63,167 bases of DNA from Candidatus Aminicenantota bacterium. GTDB lineage: Bacteria; Acidobacteriota; Aminicenantia; Aminicenantales; CALLJL01. Numbering within the stretch: position 1 is the stretch's first letter; each line of letters starts with the position of its first letter. Position numbers and translations under genes: made by a program. The stretch covers positions 1-63,167 of the forward strand of contig JAOAFQ010000183.1 of assembly GCA_026416195.1 (NCBI GenBank). The letters are read 5' to 3'. Of the stretch, positions 35,703 to 44,756 are shown in pieces. A model generated the notes under the pieces. It did not search any database. It saw only the letters and a list, made by a program, of their open reading frames with translations, and was not told the DNA's origin.

Positions 35703-37826
35703 TTACTGCCGACAATCTTTGATCAGAAGCATAATTTTTTCTTTTTCGGTCGTCGATAGATTTTTTTTTACAATCAAATATCTTTCTAGATATTTCAAAG
35801 CCGTTTTTTTATCACCTAATTCATAATAGGTTAGGCCCAAATTATAAAGAGCAAAATCGTAATTGGGGTTAAGCTCAATGGCCTTTTGCCAGCAATCAAG
35901 AGCTTCTTTTATTTGGCCAATTTTCTTATAGGCTCCGCCAAGACCATTGTAAGCCGAAACCAATTCAGCATCGAGAGAAAGAGCCTTTTGGAAATAATCG
36001 ATAGCCCGATTGATGTCTTCGATATTATTATTTTTTAAAAAACGAGCTAAATAAAGAGAACCTAAATTATTAAAAACAATAGGATAATTGGGGTCGAGGT
36101 CCAGTGCCCGTTCATAAGCCTTTAAGGCGTTATCATAATCACCTTTTCCCCAATAAGCCATACCGAGATAATTCCACATTTCTGGGTCGTAATCCCACAG
36201 ACTAACTCCAATTTGAAGCACTGAAATTGCTTCATCATGAAGTCCAGCTTCAGCTAAAAGTATTCCGAAGGAGCTTATGATTGAATAACTTTGGGGATTA
36301 TTAGCCAAACCTTGCCTTAAAATTTTAATCGCTTCACCAATTCGTCCTTCTCGCTTATAAATAGTGGATAGATAAGAATAAGCCAAATCAAAATTCTTTC
36401 TCTCAGCAATTATTTCTCTTAAGGCAGTAATCGCTTCCTGAACCTGACCTCGATGATAACCGCCCATGGCACGAGTAAATTTTTCTTGTAAAGGCAGAAG
36501 AGTCTTAAGATCATCTTCAGGGCCAAAGGATTTTTTAGCCACGGCTGCTGGTTGAGCTACATAACCCAAGCTCCTCAATTTTTCTAAGGTCTCAGGCTCA
36601 ATTAATGGCCTTTCTTTTTTTAAGGGATTAGTTAGCTTCTTTTCGAGTTGTTCTAATTGACGGCGATATTCATTAAGCTTAATCTGAGCCACTAAATTAT
36701 TTTTCTCATTAAAATCATTTTTAAGATCATAAAATTCAGGCAAAGGACAATCAAGAAACTTAAAAGGGGGCTCAAAAAAGCCTTTTAATGGGGCCCAACC
36801 ACGATTATAATAAGCATAAAGAGATTCAAAATAGACCTGGCGTTTCGGAAGTTTTTTCCCCTTAATTAATGGTAAAAGGGAAATTCCCTGACAATTTTTT
36901 AGCTTACTTCCATTGATTAATTCGGAAATCGTCGGAAAAAGATCAATATGAAAAACATAATCGCTTATCCGCCCAGGCTTGATCGAAGGACCAATGATAA
37001 TCAATGGAACCCAAAGCGTGCTGTTATAGGCAAAATAGCCATGAGTTGACTCCCCATGTTCGCCCAGTGATTCCCCATGATCCCCAGTTATGATAATAAT
37101 TGTCTGCTCAAGCAATCGCTGTTCCTCCAAATAAGAAATAAGACGACCTATTTGATTGTCTACATAAGCTACCTCGCCTGAATAAAGATCCTGAGAAAAT
37201 TGACTTTTGAATGGTTCGGGAGGATTGTAAGGTTGATGAGGATCCCAGAGATGAATAAAAGCAAACCAAGGATTACGCTGATTTTTGAGCCAATCTAAGG
37301 AAGCATTAATTACGCTCTCGGCTGGCCTCTCAATATAAAAAAATTCCTGCCTTGCTTTAGTGCTATAATGATCATCATAAACATCAAAGCCCTGATTAAG
37401 ACCAAAGCGGGAATCAAGAGGAAAGGCGCCAATAAAAGCTCCGGTTGTGTATCCTTGAATTTTTAAATATTCAGCGAGAGTCAGAATATCATCTTTAAGT
37501 CGGAAGCGTGCATTATCGTGAACTCCATGAAAAGGTGGAGTTAAACCGGTAAGCATATTCACATGAGAAGGTAAGGTCAGCGGAGTATGGGCAAAGGCTC
37601 GGTCAAAAATTAGCCCCCGAATAGCCAATCGCTCAATATTTGGTGTCCGAAGATAGCGAGTCTCATAACAGCTAATTCTATCTGGTCTGATCGTATCAAT
37701 GGAAACAAGAAGAAGATTTGCTTTTGGGGAATCTGGAATGGCCAAAAGTCTTAAAAAAGAAGCACTTCCAAATAAAGCAATAGAAAATAAAAGCTTAGCC
37801 ATTAAATAATTAATTTTTTCCCTCAT
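35703..37826 (-). CDS. Alkaline-phosphatase-superfamily hydrolase ('sulfatase' fold) with Thr nucleophile and TPR tail
   Basis: This 707-residue protein has a signal segment (about 8-30), a sulfatase-fold domain (36-430) and a TPR array (about 470-705, consensus AYxxLGxxYxxxGxxxEAIxxxxKALxLNP). The metal site is Asp44 (SIDTIRPDR) and TGDHGESLGEHGE. In true sulfatases the nucleophile motif is C/S-x-P-S-R, matured to formylglycine; here it is Thr84-L-P-S-His88. A Thr nucleophile, as in nucleotide pyrophosphatases, implies phosphoester, phosphodiester or phosphoethanolamine chemistry without maturation. It lies 6 bases after the secreted TPR gene, so the two form an operon from a TATAAT promoter at 38849. 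A paralogue is at 42308-44452. Confidence 0.83.
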   Translation of the reverse strand: MREKINYLMAKLLFSIALFGSASFLRLLAIPDSPKANLLLVSIDTIRPDRISCYETRYLRTPNIERLAIRGLIFDRAFAHTPLTLPSHVNMLTGLTPPFHGVHDNARFRLKDDILTLAEYLKIQGYTTGAFIGAFPLDSRFGLNQGFDVYDDHYSTKARQEFFYIERPAESVINASLDWLKNQRNPWFAFIHLWDPHQPYNPPEPFKSQFSQDLYSGEVAYVDNQIGRLISYLEEQRLLEQTIIIITGDHGESLGEHGESTHGYFAYNSTLWVPLIIIGPSIKPGRISDYVFHIDLFPTISELINGSKLKNCQGISLLPLIKGKKLPKRQVYFESLYAYYNRGWAPLKGFFEPPFKFLDCPLPEFYDLKNDFNEKNNLVAQIKLNEYRRQLEQLEKKLTNPLKKERPLIEPETLEKLRSLGYVAQPAAVAKKSFGPEDDLKTLLPLQEKFTRAMGGYHRGQVQEAITALREIIAERKNFDLAYSYLSTIYKREGRIGEAIKILRQGLANNPQSYSIISSFGILLAEAGLHDEAISVLQIGVSLWDYDPEMWNYLGMAYWGKGDYDNALKAYERALDLDPNYPIVFNNLGSLYLARFLKNNNIEDINRAIDYFQKALSLDAELVSAYNGLGGAYKKIGQIKEALDCWQKAIELNPNYDFALYNLGLTYYELGDKKTALKYLERYLIVKKNLSTTEKEKIMLLIKDCRQ

Positions 37827-37832
37827 CGCATT

Positions 37833-38795
37833 TTAAAAATCAATAGACGATAATTTTCCTTTCATCTCTTTTTTCTTTAAATATTCAATAAACCCTCTAA
37901 CCTGTCCAGCTCTCTCCGACTCCGAATCATATTTAAGATAGGTTTCGAATTCCTGCAGAGCCGCCTCATTTTTCCCCAAAGCAATATAAGCTAAGCCTAA
38001 GCGATATCGCGCTTCAAGAAAATCATTTTGAAGTTTAATTGCTCGCTCGTAATATTTTACCGACTCTTCATACATTGAATGCTCATAAAAGGAATTTCCC
38101 ATATTATAAAGGACAATAGGATCATCAATGTCCTCAAACTTTATTTTTGAATACCAAGCTAAAGCCTCCTCCTTCTTGCCCATATTGAGATAGGCATTGC
38201 CAATCCCAATAAGAGCGTTTTTATTATCTCCTTGACGAGCCAAAACTTTTTGATAATTCTCAATTGCTTGTTCATATCTTTCCATCTGAAAATAACAATG
38301 GCCAATATTCAAGTAGATAATAAAGGCTTCAGGTTCTCGCTGAATAATCTCCTCAAACACCTTAATTGCTTCTTCATATCTTTTTTCATCAAATAATTGG
38401 TTCCCTTTTTCCAAAGCCTCTTTAATTTCATCAGTGACAATAAGGCCTTCAATCTTTCTCAGCTTAATTACAATATCAGGATTTTTGCCCCATTCATTGA
38501 CCTCTAAGCTTATCTTCTTTGGCTCATAACCAACTTTTTCAAAATCAAGATTCCATTGACCACCTCGGATCCATAGGGCTCGCCATTCGCCATTTTTGTC
38601 AGTTTCGGTAGTAAAACCACTGGCTGCTTTAAGGCAAAAAAGCTTTACTTTTACTTTTTCCAGAGGGCGCCCGTTCTCATCATAGACATAACCTCTTATT
38701 TTTCCCTTCCCTTGATAACCTTGAGCGAAAGAAAGATGAGCGAATAGAGCTGTTAAAAGAAAAACTCCCACTAAACTTGAAAACACTTTTTTCAT
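37833..38795 (-). CDS. Secreted carboxypeptidase-regulatory domain plus TPR protein
   Basis: This 320-residue protein has a signal peptide (1-24), a carboxypeptidase-regulatory-like beta-sandwich (27-112: GKIRGYVYDENGRPLEKVKVKL...NGEWRALWIRGGQW) and five or so TPR units (about 120-310: EAIKVFEEIIQREPEAFIIYLNIGHCYFQ...). The first domain is like that at the N-terminus of the two TonB receptors here, and the TPR array resembles the tail of the sulfatase-fold protein that follows 6 bases later. It is probably a periplasmic scaffold linking hydrolase and receptor; this is inference from layout. It has its own TATAAT promoter 48 bases upstream. No enzyme motif. Confidence 0.8.
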   Translation of the reverse strand: MKKVFSSLVGVFLLTALFAHLSFAQGYQGKGKIRGYVYDENGRPLEKVKVKLFCLKAASGFTTETDKNGEWRALWIRGGQWNLDFEKVGYEPKKISLEVNEWGKNPDIVIKLRKIEGLIVTDEIKEALEKGNQLFDEKRYEEAIKVFEEIIQREPEAFIIYLNIGHCYFQMERYEQAIENYQKVLARQGDNKNALIGIGNAYLNMGKKEEALAWYSKIKFEDIDDPIVLYNMGNSFYEHSMYEESVKYYERAIKLQNDFLEARYRLGLAYIALGKNEAALQEFETYLKYDSESERAGQVRGFIEYLKKKEMKGKLSSIDF

Positions 38796-38848
38796 TAGCT
38801 TCTCTCCCGAAGTTTGTTTCTTCCCCTATTCACTTAGCTTAACTTTTT

Positions 38849-38877
38849 ATTATAACCCTCATTTCCTTCAAAGTTAA
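38849..38877 (-). promoter_or_regulatory. Candidate promoter of the TPR protein-hydrolase operon
   Basis: On the minus strand TTAACT (38877-38872), a 17-base spacer and perfect TATAAT (38854-38849) precede the gene; the start would be near 38843, leaving a 48-base leader. Confidence 0.55.
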
Positions 38878-39020
38878 TCAATTTCGAGGTTAGGGTTGCC
38901 CATTTTAATTTGAGCCGTCGGTCGAAAATCTCTTTGGTTCAAAATTATTTGGCTGAGAATAAAAAGGATCGTCACTTTGACCATCAATAACTTATCTTTA
39001 AAAAATTAATAGGAAAAAAA

Positions 39021-39044
39021 GGGGCCCTCTTAGAAGAGGGCCCC
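39021..39044. terminator. Strong intrinsic terminator after the TonB receptor gene
   Basis: GGGGCCCTCTT (39021-39031) and AAGAGGGCCCC (39034-39044) form an 11 bp GC-rich stem. On the minus strand it is followed by TTTTTTTCC, an ideal terminator 20 bases after the TonB receptor stop codon. On the plus strand ATTTTTCTTT follows, so it could work both ways. Confidence 0.9.
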
Positions 39045-39063
39045 ATTTTTCTTTAAACTGATT

Positions 39064-41916
39064 TTAGAAAGAAAATCTGGCTCCAAAACGGAAGACACAA
39101 GGATTAAGGATTCGGACCGTTTCTCCGTAATCGCTGGCCGTTAGCAAATTTTGCTTTTTCAAGGCAACATTATTGTTAGTAATATTAAATCCATCCACTG
39201 AAAGAACAACCCTTCCAGTTTCGCTTACCTGGATGGTTTTCTCCAATCTCAGATTGAGTTCATAGAAAGTGGGTAAACGGTTATCACCTTGTTTGCCAGC
39301 ATAGATTCTGATTGAACCGAAGCCCGGCACAGTCATTCTAACATAGTCTGGCATCGCATAGCCCTCACGAATTTGGAAAGCTCCACTAAAATTAAGACCA
39401 AAGGGAAACTGATACAGCCAGGAAAGCTTACCCATCCAGCGAGAGTTAACAAAGATATCCGTCAAGCCTGAACCACCACTTTGAGGTGCAACCACTCCCC
39501 CATCATAAAAAGGCATATTATTGTAGGCTCCCCAATCAATTTCTCCGTTGTAGTAAAATCTCCAGTCAGCAAAGGTGAACGAACCATAAAGCATCCAGCG
39601 ATTAGAAAATCTTTTATTGACAACTATCTGTGCCGCATAATAGCGCTGATAAGCTTTGTCAGAATTAGTTCTATAGGTGGCATAGGGATAGGGACGACGA
39701 TAAATTGTTCTTTTTTCCCCAGTAATCGGGAAGGTATATTCTCGGTAAACCGTATAATCACTCTGGGTGAAGAGAGAACCGTCAGCTTTAATGGGCACAT
39801 CCCAGACTAGGCGATGGCGTTTTTTAGCAAAGAGTTCTAAAGAGACCGCAAAATCAGGGAAAACCTCTTTCTGATAAGAAATGGTCAATTCATCAAGTAA
39901 GGGAGTATTAAATTTTGGATCAATCTTATTAGGGTTTTCAAGAGAGGAGGGATCATAGGGATTGATGCCACTATACCATAGCCAATTATTCGGATTAGAA
40001 ATGTCCCGCGTAAAATTCCACCCGAAGAGCTCATTTTCAGTTACTTTGCCGTCGCGATTCAAGTCATTCCAGTAGAGGTCAATTTCAGACCAGCCAGCTG
40101 GATTATCAAAACTAGCCGCCATATAAGATGCCTGAGAGCCATAACGGGCAATGGAGAATTTTATGACATCCTTGCCTGTGCCAAAAATGTCATAAGTAAG
40201 GCTTAACCGCGGAGAAAGGCATTTCCAAGCAACCCCAGGATCATATTCTTCAATGGTAATGTCTCTTAGGAAATAGCTCAGAAAAGGGGCGGCTGGTTGA
40301 TGTTCATTCTTGACCTTTGATCTTTCACGATCATAGCGCAAGCCAAGGTTAAAGGAAAAACGACCATAAGTAATCGTATCCTGGAAGAAAAAGGCCAATC
40401 TTTCCATCCACAGATTGATGTAATAATCCCGGTGAATCCAAATCTCTTTAAAAGGATCAGTGACATCATATTCAACAATAGTCACATTGCCTTCATATAA
40501 ATCAAAGGTAGTAACCGTGGCCGTAAGATAATCAACCCCAAACTTAATTTCATGATCAGCGCCTAAAAGTTTTTCTTTGAAGTAATTCCCGATAGCGACA
40601 ATATTTAGCTGATTTCGGTCAGTTCCGTAGTAATCAATATTACCGCTGACAAAGAAAGTGGGATCATAACTAATCCACATGTATTTGCCAGAACCCCATT
40701 GAGTTGGTTTTAGTTCGAACCCCCCATCAGTATAGATAGCTTTAGCTGTTAAAAGCAGATTGCCCACAATCTGTTCATCTTCAAACTTATAAATATAGCC
40801 AGGACCGCTCTGATTCCACATAGTCTCAGGAGCTTGATATTCAACCCCCCAGGCGGTACGGTTCCATTTGAGCTTGTTATCATATTCAAGGAAGGCCTCA
40901 GCGCGATTGCCTTTGAAGGGATGGAAATTCAACTTGCCATAACCACTTAGTAACCAGGTTTTATCGGTGATTCCTTTCTTTAAAGTCAAGGAATCAATAT
41001 CCTGGACACCCCAGCTTCCATAGAACCAAAATTTGTCTCTAATGATTGGGCCACCAAAATTGACTCCGTAAAGATAAATTTTATTGACCCCAGAACCGGT
41101 GTAACCTTTGGCTTCTAGTTCGCTCGGAATATTTTTCAGTTGCCATTCCTTCTGAGCTGCGTCTAAATAAAATTCACCAGAATAATTATTGCCCCCTCGC
41201 TTGCTGACAATGTTAAGCTGAATACCACCTGTCGGGTTAGTTACATCATTAACCCCGTAATTGATCACCAGTTCCTCATAGCCAGCTAAATTAACATAAG
41301 CCGGAGCGGCGCCTAAAGCTGACATATCGGTAATATTACCGCCATCAATCATCCAGGTATTGTCATCGCCTGAAGAACCGTGTCCATAATAGGCCGACTG
41401 CTGCCCAGCCTCATTGCCGCCGACATCTTCTCGGTCAACCAGAATGCCAGGGGCTAACTGCATTATTACCCAAGGATTACGCGCTGTGGGCAAATCCATG
41501 AGCATTTCTTTAGAAACTCTAAGGCCTACCTGAGCTTTCTTGGTGTCAATAACAGGAGTAGCCGCAGTAACTACCACTTCTTCCTGAATAGGAGCTGGTT
41601 CCATAGTAATATCTAGACGGAAATCTTTACCAAATTCGACCACTATGTTCTCTTTAATGACCGTTTTAAAACCCTGAAGTTCAAATTTGAGCTTATAATC
41701 TCGGGCTACAGGCAAGCGGAGGAATCGATATAAGCCAGATTCTGAAGTGACTATAGTCCGTTCAGGATAATAGGCTGAAGTAATAGTTACACTGACTCCA
41801 GGCAAAGGATTGCCATCTGGATCGGTTACAGTTCCGTAAAGGGAACCATAATCTTGAGCCAAAGCCATGGCCGCAACCATAATTATGATTGCCGCCGCCA
41901 ATAATAATTTCTTCAT
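39064..41916 (-). CDS. TonB-dependent receptor, Oar-like, with carboxypeptidase-regulatory domain
   Basis: This protein of 950 residues has a signal peptide (MKKLLLAAAIIIMVAAMALAQ), a carboxypeptidase-regulatory domain (about 25-105: GTVTDPDGNPLPGVSVTITS), a plug (about 118-230, EEVVVTAATPVIDTKK, MIDGGNITD) and a barrel ending GARFSF. In the barrel there is a textbook EF-hand loop, DLNRDGKVTENE. The upstream ATG at 41958 is rejected: AAGGAG sits just before ATG 41916 and signal peptide structure begins there. Members import large solutes in energy-coupled fashion, but the substrate is unknown. The gene is followed by a strong terminator and is preceded by a 391-base region with a nested palindrome. 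It lies between the two Thr-type sulfatase paralogues. Confidence 0.93.
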   Translation of the reverse strand: MKKLLLAAAIIIMVAAMALAQDYGSLYGTVTDPDGNPLPGVSVTITSAYYPERTIVTSESGLYRFLRLPVARDYKLKFELQGFKTVIKENIVVEFGKDFRLDITMEPAPIQEEVVVTAATPVIDTKKAQVGLRVSKEMLMDLPTARNPWVIMQLAPGILVDREDVGGNEAGQQSAYYGHGSSGDDNTWMIDGGNITDMSALGAAPAYVNLAGYEELVINYGVNDVTNPTGGIQLNIVSKRGGNNYSGEFYLDAAQKEWQLKNIPSELEAKGYTGSGVNKIYLYGVNFGGPIIRDKFWFYGSWGVQDIDSLTLKKGITDKTWLLSGYGKLNFHPFKGNRAEAFLEYDNKLKWNRTAWGVEYQAPETMWNQSGPGYIYKFEDEQIVGNLLLTAKAIYTDGGFELKPTQWGSGKYMWISYDPTFFVSGNIDYYGTDRNQLNIVAIGNYFKEKLLGADHEIKFGVDYLTATVTTFDLYEGNVTIVEYDVTDPFKEIWIHRDYYINLWMERLAFFFQDTITYGRFSFNLGLRYDRERSKVKNEHQPAAPFLSYFLRDITIEEYDPGVAWKCLSPRLSLTYDIFGTGKDVIKFSIARYGSQASYMAASFDNPAGWSEIDLYWNDLNRDGKVTENELFGWNFTRDISNPNNWLWYSGINPYDPSSLENPNKIDPKFNTPLLDELTISYQKEVFPDFAVSLELFAKKRHRLVWDVPIKADGSLFTQSDYTVYREYTFPITGEKRTIYRRPYPYATYRTNSDKAYQRYYAAQIVVNKRFSNRWMLYGSFTFADWRFYYNGEIDWGAYNNMPFYDGGVVAPQSGGSGLTDIFVNSRWMGKLSWLYQFPFGLNFSGAFQIREGYAMPDYVRMTVPGFGSIRIYAGKQGDNRLPTFYELNLRLEKTIQVSETGRVVLSVDGFNITNNNVALKKQNLLTASDYGETVRILNPCVFRFGARFSF

Positions 41917-42307
41917 TTTTTCTTCTCCTTTCTGAGAACCATTATTATTTAATTTCACCCATCTCTTTTTTGCTTCACTCTCACCTCCTCTCGAAATCTT
42001 TGATAGCTGCTATCTCACTATAAAAGGAAATTTAAGTCTCGTAAATTTTAGATTAACCATTAGCTCTTTTTATTTTGCCATAATAGCGAATCATTGGTTG
42101 GCTATTCTTTTCTAATTAGATGAGCATATTTCATGCCAATTTTTAATTAGAAAGATAATTTCTTTTATATCAATAAGTTACACATTAATTAAAAAGCTCA
42201 TCCGCCTAAAATAATTCGTCTCTTTGAATCTATTCAACTTATTGAATTCATTTTATTGAAAAAACCAATGGCAAGAGCAAGAAATTTTTTTAGCAAAGTC
42301 GATAAGC
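41917..42307 (-). other. 391-base intergenic region upstream of the TonB receptor
   Basis: No gene is visible. It holds an AAGGAG ribosome site (41925-41930), a GAGGAGGTGAGAG-like second purine stretch near 41990, a nested inverted repeat with a sigma-54-like promoter (42109-42153) and a TGGCAAAAT extended -10-like motif on the minus strand (42072-42080) as an alternative start. The rest is AT-rich sequence with nothing recognised. It is the longest untranslated leader of this minus-strand region, so the receptor is a good candidate for regulation. Confidence 0.6.
42109..42153 (-). promoter_or_regulatory. Nested palindrome enclosing a sigma-54-like promoter
   Basis: A perfect 10 bp inverted repeat, TTTCTAATTA (42109-42118) and TAATTAGAAA (42144-42153), encloses 25 bases that contain GCAT and ATGC as an inner pair. 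On the minus strand the enclosed sequence reads TTGGCATGAAATATGCT (42139-42123), which fits YTGGCACGrNNNTTGCW with two mismatches and exact GG-N10-GC spacing. The start would be near 42111. It could instead be a repressor operator or an RNA hairpin. Confidence 0.4.
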
Positions 42308-44452
42308 TTATTCTTTCTTTCGGCACTGTCGAATGAGGCCTTCAATTTTCTGCCTTTCAGCTTGATTAAGGTCTTTTTCCTTTAGTTTCAAGTAATTTTC
42401 AAAATAAGGCAGAGCCTTTTCTTTTTCACCCATCTCTAAAAGAGTCGTCCCAAGATTAAGGAAAGAAAAATCGTCAGTTGGGTCAGCCTCAATTGCCTTC
42501 TTCCATGCTTCCACCGCTTTTTCGGGTTGGCCAGAAAGTTTATAGCTAACCCCAAGACCTCGAAAGGCTAAATTTAGACGGGGATCAAGGGTTGAGGCTC
42601 TTTCAAAATAGGATATTGCGACTTCAAGCTGTCGCTGATCTTTATTCTGAAAATAACGAGTAAGATAGAGCGCCCCAAGATTAGAAAGAACCAAAGCATG
42701 ATTGGGGTCAATTGATAAAGCCTTCTCATAAGCTTTTTGGGCCTTATCAAATTCACCTAATCGCCAATAAGCAATGCCTAATTGGTCCCAAGTTTCAGGA
42801 TCATCTTCATAAAGAAGAATGGCCGGCTCGAGGATTTTTATAGCTTCCTGATAACGTCTTTCTTTAACAAGAAAGAGACCATAAGCTGAGGCAAGACTAA
42901 AATCTGTTGGATTCGCCTTAAAAGCTTCGGCCAAAACTTTTAGAGCCTCCTCTGAACGATTAAGGGAGTAATAGATATGAGCCAGATAAATGGAGGCGGC
43001 AGCAAAATTTTTCTTTTGAGCGATTACTTGCTCAAGCAGCTCAATGGCCTCCGCCTTTCGGCCTAAATCATGGAAAATTATAGCTTTTTCAAGTTTTTGC
43101 TGAATAACTAAGAAATTCTTGGGATCATCTTCTGGGCCAAAGCTTTTCTTGGTCGGCCCTTGAGTTGAGACAAGATAACCCAAACTCTGTAGTCTTCTCA
43201 AAGTTGCTAGGTCAACTGGTCTTTTTGTAGGGGGAAGGATCGCTTCAGACATTTTGGCCATTAATTCTCTAAGCTTCTTTTGATATGGCTGGATGTCCCT
43301 TTGATTTGCCAAATTCTTTTTTTCTTCAAAATCGGTCTTGAGATCATAAAGCTCGGGTAAAGGCGAATTGATAAATTTTTGCTCTTCAAAGATAAGCCCA
43401 TAAAGGGGGGCACAGCCACGATTGAGGAAGGGGTCAAGCGATTCAATGTAAATAGGTCGGCTCGTCAATTTTCTTTTTTGAATTAAAGGCAAAAGCGAAG
43501 TCCCTTCTAAATTATCAGGCTTCTTTATTTTAAGCCAATCACAGATAGTCGGAAAAAGATCAATATGGCTAACAAATTCCTTTACCCTTCCTGGCTTTAT
43601 CCCTGGACCTGTAATTATCAGGGGAACCCAGAGAGTACTATTATAAATGAAAAAGCTATGGGTAAGCTCTCCGTGTTCACCTAAAGATTCACCATGATCA
43701 GCCGTAAAAATAATTAACGTGTTCTTGAACATCTTGTAGTCAGACAGAACGGCAAAAAGACGACCTAACTGATCATCGACATAGGCCACTTCCCCTGAAT
43801 ATGGGTCTTCTTTAAACCGGCTAAGATAAGGCTCAGGTGGTAGATAAGGAGAATGGGGGTCCCAGAGATGCAACCAGCAAAACCACGGTGGCTTTTGCTG
43901 CTTTAGCCAATTTATAGCAGAATTAATGACCATTTCGGCCCGTCTCTCACTGAAAGTAAAAGGAAGAAATGGTTGGGCGGGAAACAAATCATCATAATAA
44001 TCAAATCCTTGATTCAAGCCAAATCGGGAATCAAGGGGGAAAGCGCCTACGAAAGCACCGGTGGAATAACCAGAAATTTTCAGAACTTCAGCCAGAGTAG
44101 TTAGTTCACTGCCCACACGGAAACGAGCATTATCTCTAACTCCATGGGAAGGGGGATTTAGTCCCAGAAAAATGGAGGCATGGGAAGGAAGAGTAATAGG
44201 TACATGGGCAAAAGCCCGATCAAAAACCACTCCGGAAACAGCTAAGGAATCTATATTAGGCGTTTTTAAATGCTTATCGCTATAAATACTCACCCGATCT
44301 GGTCGCAAAGTATCTACGGTTATGAGAAGAACATTAGGTTTCTCATCTTTGGCCGCAGTCAAAGCCACTTTAGCTTCTATGGGGAAAAAAACAACCCCAA
44401 CGATAATAAGAATAATCAAAACGGATAAAGAATGTCTTTTTTTACTTAACAA
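42308..44452 (-). CDS. Alkaline-phosphatase-superfamily hydrolase ('sulfatase' fold) with Thr nucleophile and TPR tail, paralogue
   Basis: This 714-residue paralogue has the same layout as the protein at 35703-37826: a signal segment (9-29), a sulfatase-fold domain with Asp47 (TVDTLRPDR), Thr87-L-P-S-His91 at the nucleophile position and TADHGESLGEHGE, and a C-terminal TPR array (about 470-710). It starts at TTG 44452, supported by AAGGAG 6 bases upstream and by the family-like N-terminus. The missing Cys/Ser and the His for Arg replacement argue against sulfatase chemistry. It lies upstream of the TonB receptor gene with 391 bases between, so it is probably transcribed on its own from the promoter at 44537-44565. 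Confidence 0.83.
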   Translation of the reverse strand: MLSKKRHSLSVLIILIIVGVVFFPIEAKVALTAAKDEKPNVLLITVDTLRPDRVSIYSDKHLKTPNIDSLAVSGVVFDRAFAHVPITLPSHASIFLGLNPPSHGVRDNARFRVGSELTTLAEVLKISGYSTGAFVGAFPLDSRFGLNQGFDYYDDLFPAQPFLPFTFSERRAEMVINSAINWLKQQKPPWFCWLHLWDPHSPYLPPEPYLSRFKEDPYSGEVAYVDDQLGRLFAVLSDYKMFKNTLIIFTADHGESLGEHGELTHSFFIYNSTLWVPLIITGPGIKPGRVKEFVSHIDLFPTICDWLKIKKPDNLEGTSLLPLIQKRKLTSRPIYIESLDPFLNRGCAPLYGLIFEEQKFINSPLPELYDLKTDFEEKKNLANQRDIQPYQKKLRELMAKMSEAILPPTKRPVDLATLRRLQSLGYLVSTQGPTKKSFGPEDDPKNFLVIQQKLEKAIIFHDLGRKAEAIELLEQVIAQKKNFAAASIYLAHIYYSLNRSEEALKVLAEAFKANPTDFSLASAYGLFLVKERRYQEAIKILEPAILLYEDDPETWDQLGIAYWRLGEFDKAQKAYEKALSIDPNHALVLSNLGALYLTRYFQNKDQRQLEVAISYFERASTLDPRLNLAFRGLGVSYKLSGQPEKAVEAWKKAIEADPTDDFSFLNLGTTLLEMGEKEKALPYFENYLKLKEKDLNQAERQKIEGLIRQCRKKE

Positions 44453-44458
44453 TAAGAA

Positions 44459-44464
44459 CTCCTT
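44459..44464 (-). promoter_or_regulatory. Ribosome binding site supporting a TTG start
   Basis: AAGGAG on the minus strand ends 6 bases before TTG 44452, the first codon of the sulfatase-fold paralogue. No ATG alternative lies in a better position. Confidence 0.7.
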
Positions 44465-44536
44465 TTTTGATTATATCTGATTTTAAAATTATCATTGTTT
44501 TAGGCTCTGATTTCTTTGGCCAATTAAAGCCAATTT

Positions 44537-44565
44537 ATTTTAGCTCAAATCTCATGGCTTTTTAA
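44537..44565 (-). promoter_or_regulatory. Candidate promoter of the sulfatase-fold paralogue
   Basis: On the minus strand TTAAAA (44565-44560), a 17-base spacer and TAAAAT (44542-44537) occur, the latter in GAGCTAAAATAAA, the same core as before the aldolase gene. The leader would be about 78 bases. Confidence 0.5.
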
Positions 44566-44685
44566 GGAAATGAACAATTTAATCTTTTCAATCTTAACCA
44601 TTCGAACTTGACAAAATCTACAAGTCTTTTAGGTCTCCTTTAATATTATTTTAATCCTTACAAGTTTCAACCTTTGTTGCTATTA

Positions 44686-44694
44686 TGTTAAGAT
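44686..44694 (+). promoter_or_regulatory. Candidate extended -10 promoter of the M28 gene
   Basis: TGTTAAGAT (TG-T-TAAGAT) is an extended -10, with a weak TTCAAC (44666-44671) as -35 at 17 bases. It gives a leader of about 210 bases that contains the hairpins at 44757-44906. Confidence 0.4.
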
Positions 44695-44756
44695 TTCGAG
44701 CTCGAGGCAAATAGGCTTTTGACTTTCTTTTAAGGAAGAAAATGCCTGATTAATCG

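Noticed and set aside
35703-37826. Annotation as arylsulfatase
   Set aside because: The nucleophile motif is T-L-P-S-H instead of C/S-x-P-S-R.
41917-41958. Upstream start of the TonB receptor at ATG 41958
   Set aside because: It would put a polar 14-residue extension before a good signal peptide; AAGGAG sits right before ATG 41916.
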